A stretch of 63,370 nt of DNA from Bacteroidota bacterium (GCA_020048645.1 JAIFMG010000013.1:1-63370); one strand, 5' to 3'; positions 44,355 through 56,026 are shown, counted from the stretch's first letter. Translations and numbers: made by a program. The notes: generated by a model not told the origin, from the letters alone.

Positions 44355-45413
44355 ATGGACGGCATCTATCGCGAACTTAGGCTTTTCTACTTTTCGGGCA
44401 CGGGGAACTCCAAGGCGGCGGCCCAGTGGGTGGCCGGGGAGGCGGAGGCGCTGGGTCTGCCCACCCGGCTCTTGGACCTGGAGCGCCTGCCGGCCGACGC
44501 TCTCGAAGGGCTTGGCCCGGGCTGCCTGGTGGGCATCTTCTCGCCCACGCATGGCTTCAACCTGCCTCCGCTGGTCTTGTCGTTCCTGGCGCAACTGCCC
44601 AGGGGCGGCGGCGCTGCGGCCTTCGTGGTGAACACGCGGGCGGGCATGAAGATGGGCCGCTGGTTCACGCCCGGGCTGAGCGGCGTGGCCCTGCTCATGG
44701 CGGCCATCTTCCTGAAGGCCAAGGGCTTTCGGCTGGTGGGCTTGCGTCCGCTCGACATGCCGTCCAACTGGGTCTCCTTCCACCCGGGCCTGCGCGCGGC
44801 AGTGGTGGCCTCCATCCTGGGGCGCTGCCAGGCCATCCTCCAGCGATCGGCCCGGCGGGTGCTGGAGGGCGGCACCGACTTCAAGGGGCTGCGGAGCCTG
44901 CCGATCGACCTGGCCCTGGCGCCGGTGGCGCTGCTGTACTTCGCGGCCGGGCGCTTCTACCTGGCCAAGAGCTTCTACGCGAACGCCGACTGCGACCACT
45001 GCGGCCTCTGCCAGCGGCATTGCCCCACGTCGAGCATCAGCGAGCGGGGCGGGCAGTTGCGCTGGTCGTTCACCTGCGAGAGCTGCATGCGCTGCCTGAA
45101 CGCCTGCCCGCGCCGGGCGATACAGACCCAGCACGGCCTGCTGGCCTTGTGGACGTGGCTGGCCTCCGGGCTGGCGATACCGGCGCTGGGAAGCTGGCTG
45201 GGGCTTTCTGCGGGCTTCTCGCTGGCGGGGCTGTTGGCGCAGGCGCTGGTGTGGTGGCTGGCGCTCTGGGGCGGCTACGAGCTTTCGGCCTGGGCGGCGC
45301 GCTGGGCGTTCTGGCGGGCCTTGCGCGACCGGTCGTCGCTGACGTGGTGGCGCTTCTGGCGGCGCTACGACCCGCGGCGGGCGCTGGCGCGGATGCGGCG
45401 TCCCGGGCGGTGA
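44355..45413 (+). CDS. Flavodoxin/2x[4Fe-4S] ferredoxin protein (EFR1-like)
   Basis: A 352-aa protein. Residues 1-200 are flavodoxin-like: LFYFSGTGNSKAAAQWV (9-25) is the FMN phosphate loop, followed by GIFSPTHGF. About 215-255 hold two 4Fe-4S binding motifs, CDHCGLCQRHCP and CESCMRCLNACP (CxxCxxCxxxCP). After about 265 come two hydrophobic segments (LASGLAIPALGSWLGLSAGF and ALVWWLALWGGYELSAWAA), so it is probably membrane-attached. The EFR1 family has this order of flavodoxin and ferredoxin; its electron donor and acceptor are unknown. ATG 44355 was chosen because the flavodoxin fold begins right after; the frame is open 34 codons further up inside repeat DNA. Confidence 0.82.
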   Translation: MDGIYRELRLFYFSGTGNSKAAAQWVAGEAEALGLPTRLLDLERLPADALEGLGPGCLVGIFSPTHGFNLPPLVLSFLAQLPRGGGAAAFVVNTRAGMKMGRWFTPGLSGVALLMAAIFLKAKGFRLVGLRPLDMPSNWVSFHPGLRAAVVASILGRCQAILQRSARRVLEGGTDFKGLRSLPIDLALAPVALLYFAAGRFYLAKSFYANADCDHCGLCQRHCPTSSISERGGQLRWSFTCESCMRCLNACPRRAIQTQHGLLALWTWLASGLAIPALGSWLGLSAGFSLAGLLAQALVWWLALWGGYELSAWAARWAFWRALRDRSSLTWWRFWRRYDPRRALARMRRPGR

Positions 45414-45540
45414 TCGGAGGCCTGGCGAGGGCCTCCGCGGCAAACGATTGCGTAGAAAAATGCACTGCTGGGGAACATCGCGGGCGGGTTATTGCTAAGT
45501 TCGCAGTGAAATTTCGGAATCACAACCAAGCGAAAAGCAT

Positions 45541-47124
45541 ATGGAAGCACTTTTGTCAAGCGAATATTTTCCTGTTTTCCTGATCATCGTCCTGGGCATC
45601 GGCCTGGGCAAGCTGCGGATCAAGGGCATCGGCCTGGAGTCGTCGGCTGTGCTGTTCGTGGCCCTGGTCTTTGGGCACTATGGCGTGCAGGTGCCGTCCA
45701 TCTTCCAGAAGCTGGGCCTTCTGCTGTTCATCTTCGCCGTGGGCATCCAGGCGGGTCCGGGCTTCTTCACGGCCTTCCGGCACAGCGGGGCCAAGGTGAT
45801 CGGGCTGGCGGTGCTGCTGGTCTTGTCGGGCGCGGGCATCACGGCCTTGTCGGTGCTGGTCCTCGACGTGGACCCGACGGTGGCCGTGGGGCTGTTCACC
45901 GGCTCGCTGACCAGCACTCCGGGCCTCGCGGCGGCGATCGAGTCGGCCGGCCAGGGCGCGTCCATCGGCTACGGCATCGCCTATCCCTTTGGGGTCATCG
46001 GCGTCATCCTGTTCGTCAACCTGGTGCCTCGGGTGCTTCGCATCGACATCAAGCAGCAGGACGAGGCCTACAAGCGCGACCAGGTGTCGGACCATCCGGA
46101 GCTTCTCTACAACCACTACCTGGTCGAGAACCCCAACGTGGACGGCAAGTCGGTGGCTGAGCTGGCGCTGCGGCACATGACGGGCGCGAACCTGTCGCGG
46201 GTGCGGCACCTCGACAAGAGCTTCGTGCCCACGCACGACACGAAGCTGTTCCGCGGGGACCTGGTCCGGGCCGTGGGCGACGCCGACGCGCTGCGGAAGG
46301 TGGAGCTGCTCATCGGCCCGCCGACCAAGGAGGTCATCGAGCTGGACCACCGCTCGACGGTCGAGTGGGTGCTGGTGACCAACAAGGACGTGGTCAACAA
46401 GAGCCTGGGCGAGCTGAACCTTTTCCAGGCCTACAACACGACCATCACCCGCATCCGCAGGGCAGGCGTGGACATCACGCCCAAGTCGCACGTGCGGCTG
46501 CGCTTCGGCGACAAGGTCATGATCGTCTGCCGCGGCAACGCCGAGCAGGTCATGGCCCTGCTGGGCAACGAGGACAAGATGCTGACCAAGTCCGACTTCC
46601 TGCCGGTGGCGGCGGGCCTGGTGGTGGGCCTGCTGCTGGGGCTGGTGCGCATCCCGCTGCCCGGCGGCCTCAGCTTCGAGCTCGGCCTGACGGGCGGGGT
46701 CCTGACGGCGGCCCTGGTGCTCAGCTTCCTGGGCAAGACCGGGCCCATCATCTGGAACGTCGCCGGGCCCGCCAACCTGATGCTCAAGCAGGTGGGCCTG
46801 CTGTTCTTCCTGGCCAGCGTCGGCACCAGCGCCGGCGCCAACCTGGTCGAGACCCTCAGCGGCAACGGCCTCAGCCTGTTCCTGGTCGGGGTGGCCATCA
46901 CCATGTTGCCCATGATGCTGGCCTTCGTCATCGGCTGGTACGTCATGAAGATCAACCTCCTGACCCTGCTGGGCGTGATCACGGGCGGCATGACCAGCAC
47001 GCCGGGCCTGACCGCCGTGGACGCCCAGACCGAGTCGGACGCGCCGGGCATCGGCTACGCGACGGTCTATCCGGCCGCCCTTGTCGGCATGATCGTCTGC
47101 AGCCAGCTCCTGGCCATGCTCTAA
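45541..47124 (+). CDS. AspT/YidE-type transporter with TrkA-C domains
   Basis: A 527-aa inner-membrane protein of the aspartate:alanine exchanger (AAEx) family. Two homologous membrane halves (about 1-165 and 350-527) each contain a glycine-rich stretch, FTGSLTSTPGLAAAIES and ITGGMTSTPGLTAVDAQT. The cytoplasmic loop between them has two RCK-C (TrkA-C) domains (about 195-345). The matching TSTPGL motifs in inverted halves are diagnostic of the family. The substrate is uncertain: AspT exchanges Asp and Ala, while YidE/YbjL homologues are uncharacterised. A -7-like TAAGTTCG is at 45496-45503. It ends in a terminator. Confidence 0.88.
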   Translation: MEALLSSEYFPVFLIIVLGIGLGKLRIKGIGLESSAVLFVALVFGHYGVQVPSIFQKLGLLLFIFAVGIQAGPGFFTAFRHSGAKVIGLAVLLVLSGAGITALSVLVLDVDPTVAVGLFTGSLTSTPGLAAAIESAGQGASIGYGIAYPFGVIGVILFVNLVPRVLRIDIKQQDEAYKRDQVSDHPELLYNHYLVENPNVDGKSVAELALRHMTGANLSRVRHLDKSFVPTHDTKLFRGDLVRAVGDADALRKVELLIGPPTKEVIELDHRSTVEWVLVTNKDVVNKSLGELNLFQAYNTTITRIRRAGVDITPKSHVRLRFGDKVMIVCRGNAEQVMALLGNEDKMLTKSDFLPVAAGLVVGLLLGLVRIPLPGGLSFELGLTGGVLTAALVLSFLGKTGPIIWNVAGPANLMLKQVGLLFFLASVGTSAGANLVETLSGNGLSLFLVGVAITMLPMMLAFVIGWYVMKINLLTLLGVITGGMTSTPGLTAVDAQTESDAPGIGYATVYPAALVGMIVCSQLLAML

Positions 47125-47142
47125 AACAGCGGCAAGGCATCG

Positions 47143-47191
47143 CCCCAGGCCCTTTTTCCCCGGCGAGGGGGAGGAGGGCCTGGGCTGTTTT
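47143..47191 (+). terminator. Terminator after AspT-like gene
   Basis: A 9-bp stem CCCAGGCCC with GGGCCTGGG and a 23-nt loop, followed by CTGTTTTG. Confidence 0.7.
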
Positions 47192-47309
47192 GAGGGCTGG
47201 CGGACAATTCGGACTTCATCGTCTCTAATTTTTTGGCATCTTCGCGGGCATCCCGCCCCTGTGGCGCGGCGGCTCGCCCAAGGTTCGGAACCCGAAAAAA
47301 TGCCTGGCC

Positions 47310-48251
47310 ATGAAAAAAATCCTATTTTTCCTCCCTCTTTTGATGCTGAGTTGTACCGGAAAATCGCAACACATGGAAAACCGCACTCCCAACGCGCCCC
47401 AAGGGCGCTTCCTGCCCGAGGAAAGCCGGGTCTTGTTCCAAAAGGGAACCGAGCGCCCCTTCTCGGGGCTGTATGAGAAGCTCGAGGCCGAGGGCACCTA
47501 CTGCTGCAAGAACTGCGGCACGGCCTTGTACCAGTCTTCGACCAAGTTTGACGCGGGCTGCGGCTGGCCCAGCTTCGACGACGAGGTGCCCGGGGCCGTC
47601 CGGCGCCAGACCGACGCCGACGGGCGCCGCACCGAAATCCTCTGCGCCAACTGCGACGCCCACCTGGGGCACGTGTTCCTGGGCGAGGGCTTCACGCCGA
47701 AGAACACCCGGCACTGCGTCAACTCCGTGTCGCTGGACTTCCTGCCGGTGAGCCTTTCGGCCATCGAGACCTCCGAGACGGCCATCTTCGCGGGCGGCTG
47801 CTTCTGGGGCGTCGAGCACTACTTCCTCCAGGCGCCGGGCGTGCTGGCCACCGAGGTGGGCTACATCGGCGGGCACAAGGCCTCGCCCACCTACCGCGAG
47901 GTCTGCGCCCACACCACCGGCCACCTCGAGGCCACGCGGGTGGTCTTCGACACCACCAAGACGAACTTCGAGGAAATGGCCAAGCTGTTCTTCAACATCC
48001 ACGACCCGACCCAGACCGACGGCCAAGGCCCCGACCTGGGCGACCAGTACCTCTCGGCGATCTTCTACCTCGATGATGAGCAGCGCGTGGTCTCGGAGCG
48101 GTTGATCGGCCAGTTGCGCGCCAAGGGCTACGACGTGGCCACCGAGCTGCGCCCGGCCAGCACCTTCTGGAGGGCGGAGGACTACCACCAGCAGTACTAC
48201 GAGCACAAGGGCACGCAGCCCTACTGCCACGCGTTCAAGAACAAGTTCTAG
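47310..48251 (+). CDS. msrBA: Bifunctional methionine sulfoxide reductase MsrB-MsrA, lipoprotein
   Basis: A 313-aa fusion in the order MsrB then MsrA. The lipobox LMLSC places Cys15 as the lipid-anchored residue, so the enzyme works outside the inner membrane. MsrB (about 30-147) has zinc Cys pairs C66/C69 (CCKNCG) and C112/C115 ([12 protein letters not shown]), and catalytic Cys136 in RHCVNSVSL. MsrA (about 155-313) has catalytic Cys164 in GCFWG, plus EVGYIGG and the C-terminal QYYEHKG. The two domains repair R- and S-methionine sulfoxide in envelope proteins. No thioredoxin domain is fused, so reductant must come from elsewhere. It converges on the next gene with a 4-nt overlap of ends. Confidence 0.93.
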   Translation: MKKILFFLPLLMLSCTGKSQHMENRTPNAPQGRFLPEESRVLFQKGTERPFSGLYEKLEAEGTYCCKNCGTALYQSSTKFDAGCGWPSFDDEVPGAVRRQTDADGRRTEILCANCDAHLGHVFLGEGFTPKNTRHCVNSVSLDFLPVSLSAIETSETAIFAGGCFWGVEHYFLQAPGVLATEVGYIGGHKASPTYREVCAHTTGHLEATRVVFDTTKTNFEEMAKLFFNIHDPTQTDGQGPDLGDQYLSAIFYLDDEQRVVSERLIGQLRAKGYDVATELRPASTFWRAEDYHQQYYEHKGTQPYCHAFKNKF

Positions 48252-48793
48252 GGGCCTCGCCCTGCCAGGAAGCGGTCGTGCCCGGGCGCGCTGAGCCAGA
48301 GCGAGTCGCCCTGCCAGCGCAGGCGCAGGCTGTCGGTGGGGCTATCGAGCCAGGCGACCTCCTCCAGGAAAGGCCAGGGCAGACGCTGCACGGCCACGGC
48401 CTCCCAGAGGAAGCCGTCGGGGAGCTCGCTGTACTGGTACAGGTGGACAGCCAGCGCTTCGGCCTCGAAGACCTGGCTGTCCACCAGCGTTTTGGAGCGC
48501 ACCATCAGGCCGCCGTGCTGGCTTTCGCCCAGGCCCACCAGCGAGGCCAGCAGCACGGCGAAGGTCCACAGGCCCAGCAGGAAGAAGTGGGCGAAGATCT
48601 GCCAAGGCTCGCGCCGGGGCTCGGCCCGCGAGAGGCGCCAGACGTGGACAATGGCGGCCAAGGCCGCCAGGCCGAAGAGCAGCAGGCAGGCCGTGGTCTG
48701 GGCGGAATGCCAGCCGGGCACCAGCATCCAGCCCGAAAGCCAGAGGCAAAGCAGCCCGGCGGCCAGGGAGCTCGGGAGCAGGAGGTTCTTCAT
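48248..48793 (-). CDS. Hypothetical membrane protein with three TM segments
   Basis: A 181-aa protein that I do not recognise. Hydrophobic segments lie at about 5-25, 35-52 and 68-88, with the basic loop SRAEPRREP between the second and third. A soluble C-terminal half (about 100-181) follows, with no known motif. The gene is convergent with msrBA and its end overlaps by 4 nt. Its start is 34 nt from the -33 box of the divergent prfC promoter, so the two may share regulation. Codon use is GC-rich like the neighbours. Confidence 0.7.
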   Translation of the reverse strand: MKNLLLPSSLAAGLLCLWLSGWMLVPGWHSAQTTACLLLFGLAALAAIVHVWRLSRAEPRREPWQIFAHFFLLGLWTFAVLLASLVGLGESQHGGLMVRSKTLVDSQVFEAEALAVHLYQYSELPDGFLWEAVAVQRLPWPFLEEVAWLDSPTDSLRLRWQGDSLWLSAPGHDRFLAGRGP

Positions 48794-48826
48794 GGGCGAG
48801 GGCGTTGGTCCCCAAAAGTACGTTTT

Positions 48827-48857
48827 TTTGCTGGGAGGGCTGGAAAGCCTATCTTCG
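48827..48857 (+). promoter_or_regulatory. Promoter of prfC
   Basis: TTTG, 19 nt, TATCTTCG. The ATG at 48895 is 38 nt beyond the -7 box. This decides against the open frame starting at 48805. Confidence 0.7.
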
Positions 48858-48894
48858 CGGCCCTCCGACCTCCGCTAACGCCAAACCCGAACCC

Positions 48895-50472
48895 ATGAGC
48901 CTCAAAGCCGAAATCCAACGCCGGCGCACCTTCGCCATCGTCAGCCACCCCGACGCCGGGAAGACCACTCTGACCGAGAAACTCCTGCTCTTCGGCGGGG
49001 CCATCCACGAGGCCGGCGCCGTCAAGTCGAACAAAATCCGCAAGACGGCTACCTCCGACTTCATGGAAATCGAGAAGCAGCGCGGCATCTCGGTGGCCAC
49101 CTCCGTCATGGGGTTCGAGTACATGGACACGAAGGTGAACATCCTGGACACCCCCGGCCACAAGGATTTCGCCGAGGACACCTACCGGACGCTCTCGGCC
49201 GTCGATTCGGTCATCGCGGTGGTTGACGCGGCCAAGGGCGTCGAGGAGCAGACGCTCAAGCTGGTGGAGGTCTGCCGGATGCGCGACACGCCCATCATCT
49301 TCTTCATCAACAAGCTGGACCGCGAGGGGCTGGAGTCGTTCGACCTGCTCGACGAGATCGAGAAGAAGCTCAAGGTCAAGCTCTGCCCGCTGGCCTGGAA
49401 CATCGGCATGGGCCGCAACCTCAAGGGCATCTACGACCTGCGCCGCCAGCGCCTGACCCTCTTCGAGGCGGTGGAGAAGCAGAAGAAGCCCGAGCCCATC
49501 CACATCACCGACCTCGACGACCCCAGCCTGGCCTCCCACATCGGCCTGACGGCCACCGCGAAGCTCAAGGAGGAGCTGGAGCTGGTAACGGGCGTCTATC
49601 CGGCCTTCGAGTCCGAAAAGTTCCTCTCGGGCGAGATCTGCCCGGTGTTCTTCGGCAGCGCGCTCAACAACTTCGGGGTGCAGGAGCTGCTGGACACCTT
49701 CATCGAGATCGCGCCCTGGCCCCAGCCCATGCGCACCGAGCAGCGGCTGGTCCGGCCCGAGGAGGAGGCCTTCAGCGGCTTCGTGTTCAAGATACACGCC
49801 AACATCGACCCCAACCACCGCAACCGCATCGCCTTCGTGAAGGTCTGCTCGGGCGTGTTCCAGCGCAACAACTACTACACGCACGTTCGGCTCGACAAGA
49901 AGCTGCGCTTCTCGTCGCCCACGGCCTTCATGGCCTCGAAGAAGGAGGTCGTGGACGAGGCCTTCCCCGGCGACATCGTTGGCTTGTACGACGTGGGCAA
50001 CTTCAAGATCGGCGACGCGCTCACCGAGGGCGAGGACCTGAAGTTCCTCGGCATCCCGAGCTTCTCGCCCGAGCTGTTCCGCTACATCGAGAACGCCGAC
50101 CCGATGAAGTCCAAGCAGTTGCAAAAGGGCATCGAGCAGCTCATGGACGAGGGCGTGGCCCAGCTCTTCACCAAGGTGTCGAACGGGCGGCGGGTCATCG
50201 GCACGGTGGGGCCGCTGCAGTTCGAGGTGATCGAGTACCGGCTGCTGCACGAGTACGGGGCCACCTCGCGCTACGAGCAACTGCCCATCCACAAGGCCTG
50301 CTGGGTGGAGGGCGACGCCGAGGAGCTGGCCGACCTGAAGAAGAAGAAGCACGGCAGCATGGCCGTGGACAAGCAGGGCCGGGACGTGTTCCTGGCCGAC
50401 TCGCAGTTCATCTTGCAGAACACCCAGCAGAACTATCCCAAGCTGCGCTTCCTGTTCAAGGCCGAGCTTTGA
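48895..50472 (+). CDS. prfC: Peptide chain release factor 3
   Basis: A 525-aa translational GTPase, the normal length for RF3. It recycles RF1 and RF2 from the ribosome after peptide release. G1 is SHPDAGKTT (about 16-24), switch [19 protein letters not shown] (about 51-68), G3 DTPGHKDF (about 85-92), and G4 NKLDRE (about 139-144). The RF3-specific C-terminal domain is recognisable in AFPGDIVGL and QFEVIEYRL. It is a single gene; the next gene has its own promoter just after the stop. ATG 48895 was chosen since it lies downstream of the promoter. Confidence 0.95.
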   Translation: MSLKAEIQRRRTFAIVSHPDAGKTTLTEKLLLFGGAIHEAGAVKSNKIRKTATSDFMEIEKQRGISVATSVMGFEYMDTKVNILDTPGHKDFAEDTYRTLSAVDSVIAVVDAAKGVEEQTLKLVEVCRMRDTPIIFFINKLDREGLESFDLLDEIEKKLKVKLCPLAWNIGMGRNLKGIYDLRRQRLTLFEAVEKQKKPEPIHITDLDDPSLASHIGLTATAKLKEELELVTGVYPAFESEKFLSGEICPVFFGSALNNFGVQELLDTFIEIAPWPQPMRTEQRLVRPEEEAFSGFVFKIHANIDPNHRNRIAFVKVCSGVFQRNNYYTHVRLDKKLRFSSPTAFMASKKEVVDEAFPGDIVGLYDVGNFKIGDALTEGEDLKFLGIPSFSPELFRYIENADPMKSKQLQKGIEQLMDEGVAQLFTKVSNGRRVIGTVGPLQFEVIEYRLLHEYGATSRYEQLPIHKACWVEGDAEELADLKKKKHGSMAVDKQGRDVFLADSQFILQNTQQNYPKLRFLFKAEL

Positions 50473-50519
50473 GCGCTCGAATCGCCCGAAGCGCTTATCT
50501 TTGAAGAAAACATCTGGGC

Positions 50520-53500
50520 ATGGTCTTGAAAAACGTCAAGCTGGTGGGCAAGCTGGCCATCGCCTTTGGGCTGATGATGCTGGTCCTGGTGATGGTGAAC
50601 GTGTTCACCCTGATGAAGATGTCCCGGATAAAGGACACCATAGACGATGTCTCGAAGGTCCGCCTGCCGGCCGTGGTGGCCATCACGGAGATAGCGAGCA
50701 AGACCTCGGCCTTCCGCATCCTGGAGCTTCGCCACGCCTCCGCCGACAACCTCGACCAGATGGGCCTGCTGGAGCAGCGGATGCGCGAGCTGCAGTTCGA
50801 GGTCGAGAACAACCAGCGCAGCTACGAGGGGCTGCTCTCCGGCCCGCGCGACCGCAGCCTCTACCGGGGCGTGGTGGAGCAGTGGAAAAGCTACGTCGAT
50901 CTGAACAAGGAGTTCCTGAAGCTCTCGCGGCTGGGCAAGAAGTCGGACGCCGCCTACCTGCTGAACCAGGAGGCGGGCACGCTCTACGAGAGCCTGAGCA
51001 ACGACCTCCAGGCGCTGGTGCAGATGAACCGGCAGAGCTCGTTCGAGTCGGCGGCCGAGGCGGGCGACCTGCACGGCGAGATCCGCTTCTCGCTGGTCGC
51101 GCTGGTGCTGTTCTCGCTGCTGATCGCCGCCCTGGCGGTGTGGCTGCTGATGCGGGCCATCGCCGAGCCGGTGCGCCGCCTCGACGAGGCCGTGCGGCAG
51201 GTGGCCAGCGGCCAGTCGCAGGTGATGCTCCAGGTCGATTCGCGGGACGAGATCGGCAACCTGGCCCGCTCGTTCAACCTGATGACCGAGTCCATCCGCA
51301 AGGCGCGGTCGGAGAACGAGCGCCTGGACTGGATCAAGTCGGGCGAGAACCAGCTCAACGAGCGGATGCGGGGCGACCAGGACCTGCTGACGCTCTCGCG
51401 CAACGTGGTGCAGTTCCTCTGCCAGTACACCAGCGCCCAGATCGGGGCCCTGTACGTCTGGGATGCCAAGGCCAAGGAGCTGCGCCTGCAGGCCAGCTAC
51501 GCCTTCAACCGGCGCAAGAACCTGAACGCCAGCATCAAGCTGGGGCAGGGGCTGGTGGGCCAGGCCGCCCTGGAGCGGACGATCATCCAGATCAGCGACA
51601 TCCCGCCCGACTATGTCCGCGTGAGCTCGGCCCTGGGCGAGGCCCTGCCCCGGCAGGTGCTGGCGTCTCCCTTCTTCTTCGAGGAGAAGCTCCACGGCGT
51701 GATCGAGCTGGCCACCCTGGGCGAGTTCCTCGACAAGGAGCTGGAGCTGCTGCGCATCGTCATGGAGAACATCGCCATCTCGTTCCACTCGGCCCAGACC
51801 AACGCCCAGATCAAGCACCTGCTGTCCGAATCGCAGCGGCAGGCGGCCGAGCTCCAGGCCCAGCAGCAGGAGCTCAAGGCCTCGAACGAGGAGCTGGAGT
51901 CGCAGGCCGCCGCCCTGAAGAAGTCCGAGGCCGCCTTGCAGACGCAGCAGGACGAGCTGCGGGCCACCAACGAGGAGCTGGAGGAGAAGACCAACTACCT
52001 CGAACGGCAGAAACGGGAGATCACCCAGAAGAACCGGGCCTTGGAAATCGCCCGGGAGGACATCGAAAAAAAGGCCAAGGAACTCGAAATCACCAGCCGC
52101 TACAAGTCGGAGTTCCTGGCCAACATGTCGCACGAGCTGCGGACGCCCCTGAACAGCCTCCTGATCCTGGCCCGCAACCTGGCCGAGAACCGGGGCAAGA
52201 ACCTCAACCCCGAGCAGATCGAGTCGGCCCAGATCATCCACCAGAGCGGCCAGGACCTGCTGCAACTGATCAACGACATCCTCGACCTCTCGAAGATCGA
52301 GGCCGGCAAGATGTCCATCAACCTCGAGCAGGTGTACCTGGAGGAGACCCGCGCCAACCTGCGCAACGTCTTCGCGCACATGGTCGCCGAAAAGGGGCTG
52401 CGGCTCGACATCGAGCTGGAGCACGGCGTGCCGCCCTCCATCACCACCGACAAGCAACGCTTCGAGCAGGTGCTCAAGAACCTGGTCTCCAACGCCATCA
52501 AGTTCACGCACGCGGGCGGCGTCAGCATCCGCTTCTTCCGCCCAATGGCCAGCCACCGCTTCCGCGACCCGAAGATCGACGCCACCAAGATGCTGGGCAT
52601 CAGCGTGAGCGACACGGGCATCGGCATCCCCGGCCCCAAGCAGGGCGCCATCTTCGAGGCCTTCCAGCAGGCCGACGGCAGCACCTCGCGCAAGTACGGC
52701 GGAACGGGCCTGGGGCTGTCCATCTCGCGGCAGATCGTCAAGATCTTCCAAGGCGAGATACAGCTCGAAAGCCAGGAAGGCAAGGGCTCCACCTTCACGG
52801 TCTTCCTGCCCGTGGGCAAGCCCGAGGCCGAGGCCACGCCCGAAGAAAACCTGGCTTTCGCGCCAGCGCCCGAAAGGCAGGAGACCCGCGAGCGCCCAGG
52901 GTTGCCCGAGGCCGGGTCCGCCGGCCAGGACGAGGGCTCCGGCCCGGTGGAGGAAGCCCCGCTGGTGGAAGACGACCGCCGCGACATCGGCCCCCAGGAC
53001 AGGGTCATCCTGGTGGTCGAGGACGACAAGCTCTTCTCGAAGATCCTCTACCGGCAATGCCGCGGCAAGGGATTCAAGTGCATCGTGGCCGCGCGGGGCG
53101 AGGAGGGCCTGGCCCTGGCCGAGAAGCACCTGCCCTCGGCCATCATACTCGACCTCAAGCTGCCCGGCATCAACGGCTGGAAGGTGCTCGAGGCCCTCAA
53201 GGAGAACCCCTCCGTGCGCCATATCCCCGTACACGTCATGTCGGCCGAGGAGGCCAAGGTGGACGCCCTCAAGAAAGGAGCCATCGGCTTCCTGACCAAG
53301 CCCATCGACAAGAACCAGCTCGAACAGGCCTTCACCCGGCTAGAAGGCGTCATCAACAAGAAAATCAAGGACTTGCTCGTGGTCGAGGACAACGCCAACA
53401 TGCGCAAGGCCATCGGGATGCTCATCGGCAACGGCGACGTCAAGACCACTGAGGCCGCCAACGGCAAGGAGGCCCTCGAAAAGCTCGCCAGCGAGAGCTT

Positions 53501-54167
53501 CGACTGCGTGGTGCTCGACCTCGGCCTGCCCGACATGGACGGCATGGAGCTCCTGGCCCAGCTCCGCGCCCGGCCCGGCATCGAACTGCCGCCCATCATC
53601 GTCTATACCGGCAAGGACATCACGGCCGAGCAGCACCAGGAGCTCCAGAAGTACGCCGATTCCATCATCATCAAGGGGGCCAAGTCCGAAGAGCGGCTGC
53701 TCGACGAGACGGCCCTGTTCCTGCACCGCGTGGTCGGCAACCTGCCCTCCGACAAGCAGCAGGTCATCGTCAACCTCCACGACAAGGACAGCCTCTTCAA
53801 AGGCAAGCGGATCCTGCTCGTGGACGACGACATGCGCAACGTCTTCGCCCTGGCCAAGGTGCTCAAGGAAAAGGGCATGGAGGTCATCAAGGCCGAGAAC
53901 GGATTCAAGGCCCTGCAAGCCCTAGAAGACGAGCCCGGCATCCACCTGGTGCTCATGGACGTCATGATGCCCGAGATGGACGGCCTGGAGACGACCCGCC
54001 GCATCCGCTCGCAGCCCGCCCACCGCAAGCTGCCCATCATCGCCGTGACCGCCAAGGCCATGAAGGAAGACCGCGACAAGTGCCTGGCCGCTGGCGCCAG
54101 CGACTACCTGCCCAAGCCCGTGGACGTGGACCGCCTCTTCTCGCTCATGCGGGTCTGGCTCTACTGA
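50520..54167 (+). CDS. Large hybrid histidine kinase: HAMP-GAF-HK with three receivers
   Basis: A 1215-aa protein. TM1 (about 10-30) and TM2 (about 196-214) flank a helical CHASE3/4HB-like periplasmic sensor. HAMP (about 215-265), GAF (about 285-430) and a long coiled coil rich in Gln/Glu (about 435-530) follow. HisKA has His538 in [15 protein letters not shown]. HATPase motifs are NAIKF, DTGIGI and GGTGLGL. A linker rich in Pro/Glu precedes three receiver domains starting near 829 ([11 protein letters not shown]), 951 ([13 protein letters not shown]) and 1097 ([13 protein letters not shown]). No HPt or output domain is present. A perfect -7 box TATCTTTG is at 50496-50503, 17 nt before the ATG. 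It ends tail to tail with a chemoreceptor gene, the stops overlapping. Confidence 0.93.
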   Translation: MVLKNVKLVGKLAIAFGLMMLVLVMVNVFTLMKMSRIKDTIDDVSKVRLPAVVAITEIASKTSAFRILELRHASADNLDQMGLLEQRMRELQFEVENNQRSYEGLLSGPRDRSLYRGVVEQWKSYVDLNKEFLKLSRLGKKSDAAYLLNQEAGTLYESLSNDLQALVQMNRQSSFESAAEAGDLHGEIRFSLVALVLFSLLIAALAVWLLMRAIAEPVRRLDEAVRQVASGQSQVMLQVDSRDEIGNLARSFNLMTESIRKARSENERLDWIKSGENQLNERMRGDQDLLTLSRNVVQFLCQYTSAQIGALYVWDAKAKELRLQASYAFNRRKNLNASIKLGQGLVGQAALERTIIQISDIPPDYVRVSSALGEALPRQVLASPFFFEEKLHGVIELATLGEFLDKELELLRIVMENIAISFHSAQTNAQIKHLLSESQRQAAELQAQQQELKASNEELESQAAALKKSEAALQTQQDELRATNEELEEKTNYLERQKREITQKNRALEIAREDIEKKAKELEITSRYKSEFLANMSHELRTPLNSLLILARNLAENRGKNLNPEQIESAQIIHQSGQDLLQLINDILDLSKIEAGKMSINLEQVYLEETRANLRNVFAHMVAEKGLRLDIELEHGVPPSITTDKQRFEQVLKNLVSNAIKFTHAGGVSIRFFRPMASHRFRDPKIDATKMLGISVSDTGIGIPGPKQGAIFEAFQQADGSTSRKYGGTGLGLSISRQIVKIFQGEIQLESQEGKGSTFTVFLPVGKPEAEATPEENLAFAPAPERQETRERPGLPEAGSAGQDEGSGPVEEAPLVEDDRRDIGPQDRVILVVEDDKLFSKILYRQCRGKGFKCIVAARGEEGLALAEKHLPSAIILDLKLPGINGWKVLEALKENPSVRHIPVHVMSAEEAKVDALKKGAIGFLTKPIDKNQLEQAFTRLEGVINKKIKDLLVVEDNANMRKAIGMLIGNGDVKTTEAANGKEALEKLASESFDCVVLDLGLPDMDGMELLAQLRARPGIELPPIIVYTGKDITAEQHQELQKYADSIIIKGAKSEERLLDETALFLHRVVGNLPSDKQQVIVNLHDKDSLFKGKRILLVDDDMRNVFALAKVLKEKGMEVIKAENGFKALQALEDEPGIHLVLMDVMMPEMDGLETTRRIRSQPAHRKLPIIAVTAKAMKEDRDKCLAAGASDYLPKPVDVDRLFSLMRVWLY

Positions 54168-56026
54168 GGCAGGGACTCCGGCTGGCCGGCCCTGGTCTTG
54201 AAGAAACGGATCTGCTCGGCCAGCTCGGCCGACAGCTCGAACAGCTTTCTGCTGCTCCGCACCAGCTCCTGGCTTGCCAGCGCGTTCTGCTGGGTGAATC
54301 CGCCGATCTTCTGGAGCGACAGGTTCACCTGGCTGGCCCCGACGCTCTGCTCGGCGCTTGAGCGGGCCAGCTCGTCGATGAGCGCGGCGTTCCGGGCGAT
54401 CTCGCCCTGGAGGTCGGCGACCATGCGCTCGGCTTGGTGGTTGGATTCGAGCACCAGCTTCATGGCCTGGCCTATCTCGCGGGCGGCCAGGCTGGAGCGC
54501 TCGGCCAGCTTCCGGACCTCGGTGGCCACGACCGAGAACCCTCGGCCGTGGCTCCCAGACTTCGAGGCCTCGATGGCGGCGTTGATGGCCAGCAGGTCGG
54601 TCTTTCGGGCGATGTCCTCCAAGACCTTGACCTTCGCGGAGGCCTCGGCCATGGTGCTGACGGCGTTGTTGCTCATCTGGCCCAGGCGCCCGACCTCCAG
54701 CTCCACCCTGCGGGCGATCTGGTCCGTCTCCTTGGCATGGCCGCTGTTCTGCTGCACGATGGCGGCGATCTGCTCCATGGTCGAGGAGATTTCCTCGACG
54801 CGGGCGGCCTGCTCGACCGCGCGGACGCTGATGCTCTCGGCGATGTCGATGGTGCCCTGGCCCAGCTTGCCGACCTCCAGGGCCAGGAGGCTGGCCGAGG
54901 CCAGGGTCCGCTCCAGCTTGCGCAGGCTCAGGTTCAGGTCCAGGGCCAGCTCTCCGATCTCGTCGCCGCTCGAGGAATCGGCCTCGACCGTGAGGTCGCC
55001 CCGGGCCACCTCGGCGAAGGTGCCCTCGATGGCCCGCAGGGGCTGGGTGATGCTCCGGTGGCTGACCAGGGAGACGGTCAGGAACAAGGCGGCCAGTATG
55101 GCCAGGACCAAGGCCAGGAAGAGCGCGGAGCCGCGCCTTTCGAGGCGGACCAGCTCCGAGATGTCCTGGAGGTGGCATACCACGCCGACGGCCCTTCCTC
55201 CGTAGTCGAGCAGGGGGAAGGCATGGGCCACCAGCTCGTCCTTCCGGGCCAGGAAGGGGCCGTCCATGCCTTTCTCGAGCAGCTCCGGCCACAACAAGGC
55301 CAGGTCGGGGCTGCTCTCGGGGCTTGCCAAGACGAAGTCTCCCAGCTTTTCGCGGCCGGACAGCTCCCAGGCCACCTCGCTGGAGGCCTTGTCGATGAAG
55401 AGCAGGAGCCGCTCGTCAGGGCCCAGCCGCACGGCATCCAGGACCGCGTCGAAGGGGAAGAGGCTCTCGACCGAGCCCAGGTACTTTCCCCCGGCCACCA
55501 CGGGGCAGATGCCGCGCACCACCAGGCCCCCGCGCCCGACCTCCACGCCGCGCACGGGGCGCTGGCTCCGGGCGGCCTCCATGATGGAAAAGCGGAAGGA
55601 GGACAAGTCGTCGCCGCCGTCGCCATCGCCGGTGGGGCGCCAGGTGCGCAGGAAGCTCCGCGCGGGATACTTGTGGAAGTGGATGTTCAGGGCCTGGCCC
55701 AGGTCGGTCAACTGGCCCATCGAGCGGTGGTATCCGGCCACGAGCTGGCGGAGCACCTGCCGGCCCAGGGCCTCGTCGGGCTCGCGGTAAGGCCCTTCGA
55801 TCCCGTCGAGGCTGGCGAAGCCTGCTGCGATGGTCAGGGCGTGCTCGCTGGTGGCATCGACCTGGCCGAGGAAGGCTTCCCGCACCTGGCCGCCGCGGCG
55901 GCGCGCCTGCTCCTCGATGCTTTGCCGGGCCATGCCTGAGGCGACCCAGAAGCTGGCCAGGGCCATGATGATGGACAGCACGGTGATCGGCAGCAGGATC
56001 TTCTTGCTGAGGCTTTTCTTTGCCAT
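54161..56026 (-). CDS. Methyl-accepting chemotaxis-like transducer
   Basis: A 621-aa membrane receptor from ATG 56026. TM1 is at about 10-30 and a large periplasmic cache-like sensor at about 35-320. TM2 is at about 325-345 and HAMP at about 350-400. A long helical MCP signalling domain follows, with its hairpin tip around [34 protein letters not shown] (EAS-K-SG in place of the usual EAARAGE). The hairpin normally contacts CheA and CheW, but no che genes are in this window. It is convergent with a hybrid kinase whose stop codon overlaps the last codons. The reading frame is open upstream to 56173, but the promoter lies there, so 56026 is used. Confidence 0.88.
   Translation of the reverse strand: MAKKSLSKKILLPITVLSIIMALASFWVASGMARQSIEEQARRRGGQVREAFLGQVDATSEHALTIAAGFASLDGIEGPYREPDEALGRQVLRQLVAGYHRSMGQLTDLGQALNIHFHKYPARSFLRTWRPTGDGDGGDDLSSFRFSIMEAARSQRPVRGVEVGRGGLVVRGICPVVAGGKYLGSVESLFPFDAVLDAVRLGPDERLLLFIDKASSEVAWELSGREKLGDFVLASPESSPDLALLWPELLEKGMDGPFLARKDELVAHAFPLLDYGGRAVGVVCHLQDISELVRLERRGSALFLALVLAILAALFLTVSLVSHRSITQPLRAIEGTFAEVARGDLTVEADSSSGDEIGELALDLNLSLRKLERTLASASLLALEVGKLGQGTIDIAESISVRAVEQAARVEEISSTMEQIAAIVQQNSGHAKETDQIARRVELEVGRLGQMSNNAVSTMAEASAKVKVLEDIARKTDLLAINAAIEASKSGSHGRGFSVVATEVRKLAERSSLAAREIGQAMKLVLESNHQAERMVADLQGEIARNAALIDELARSSAEQSVGASQVNLSLQKIGGFTQQNALASQELVRSSRKLFELSAELAEQIRFFKTRAGQPESLPQ

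Noticed and set aside
50433-53234. Minus-strand 933-aa ORF opposite the hybrid kinase
   Set aside because: Leu/Gly/Val-rich antisense shadow; the plus-strand frame has HAMP, GAF, HisKA, HATPase and receivers.
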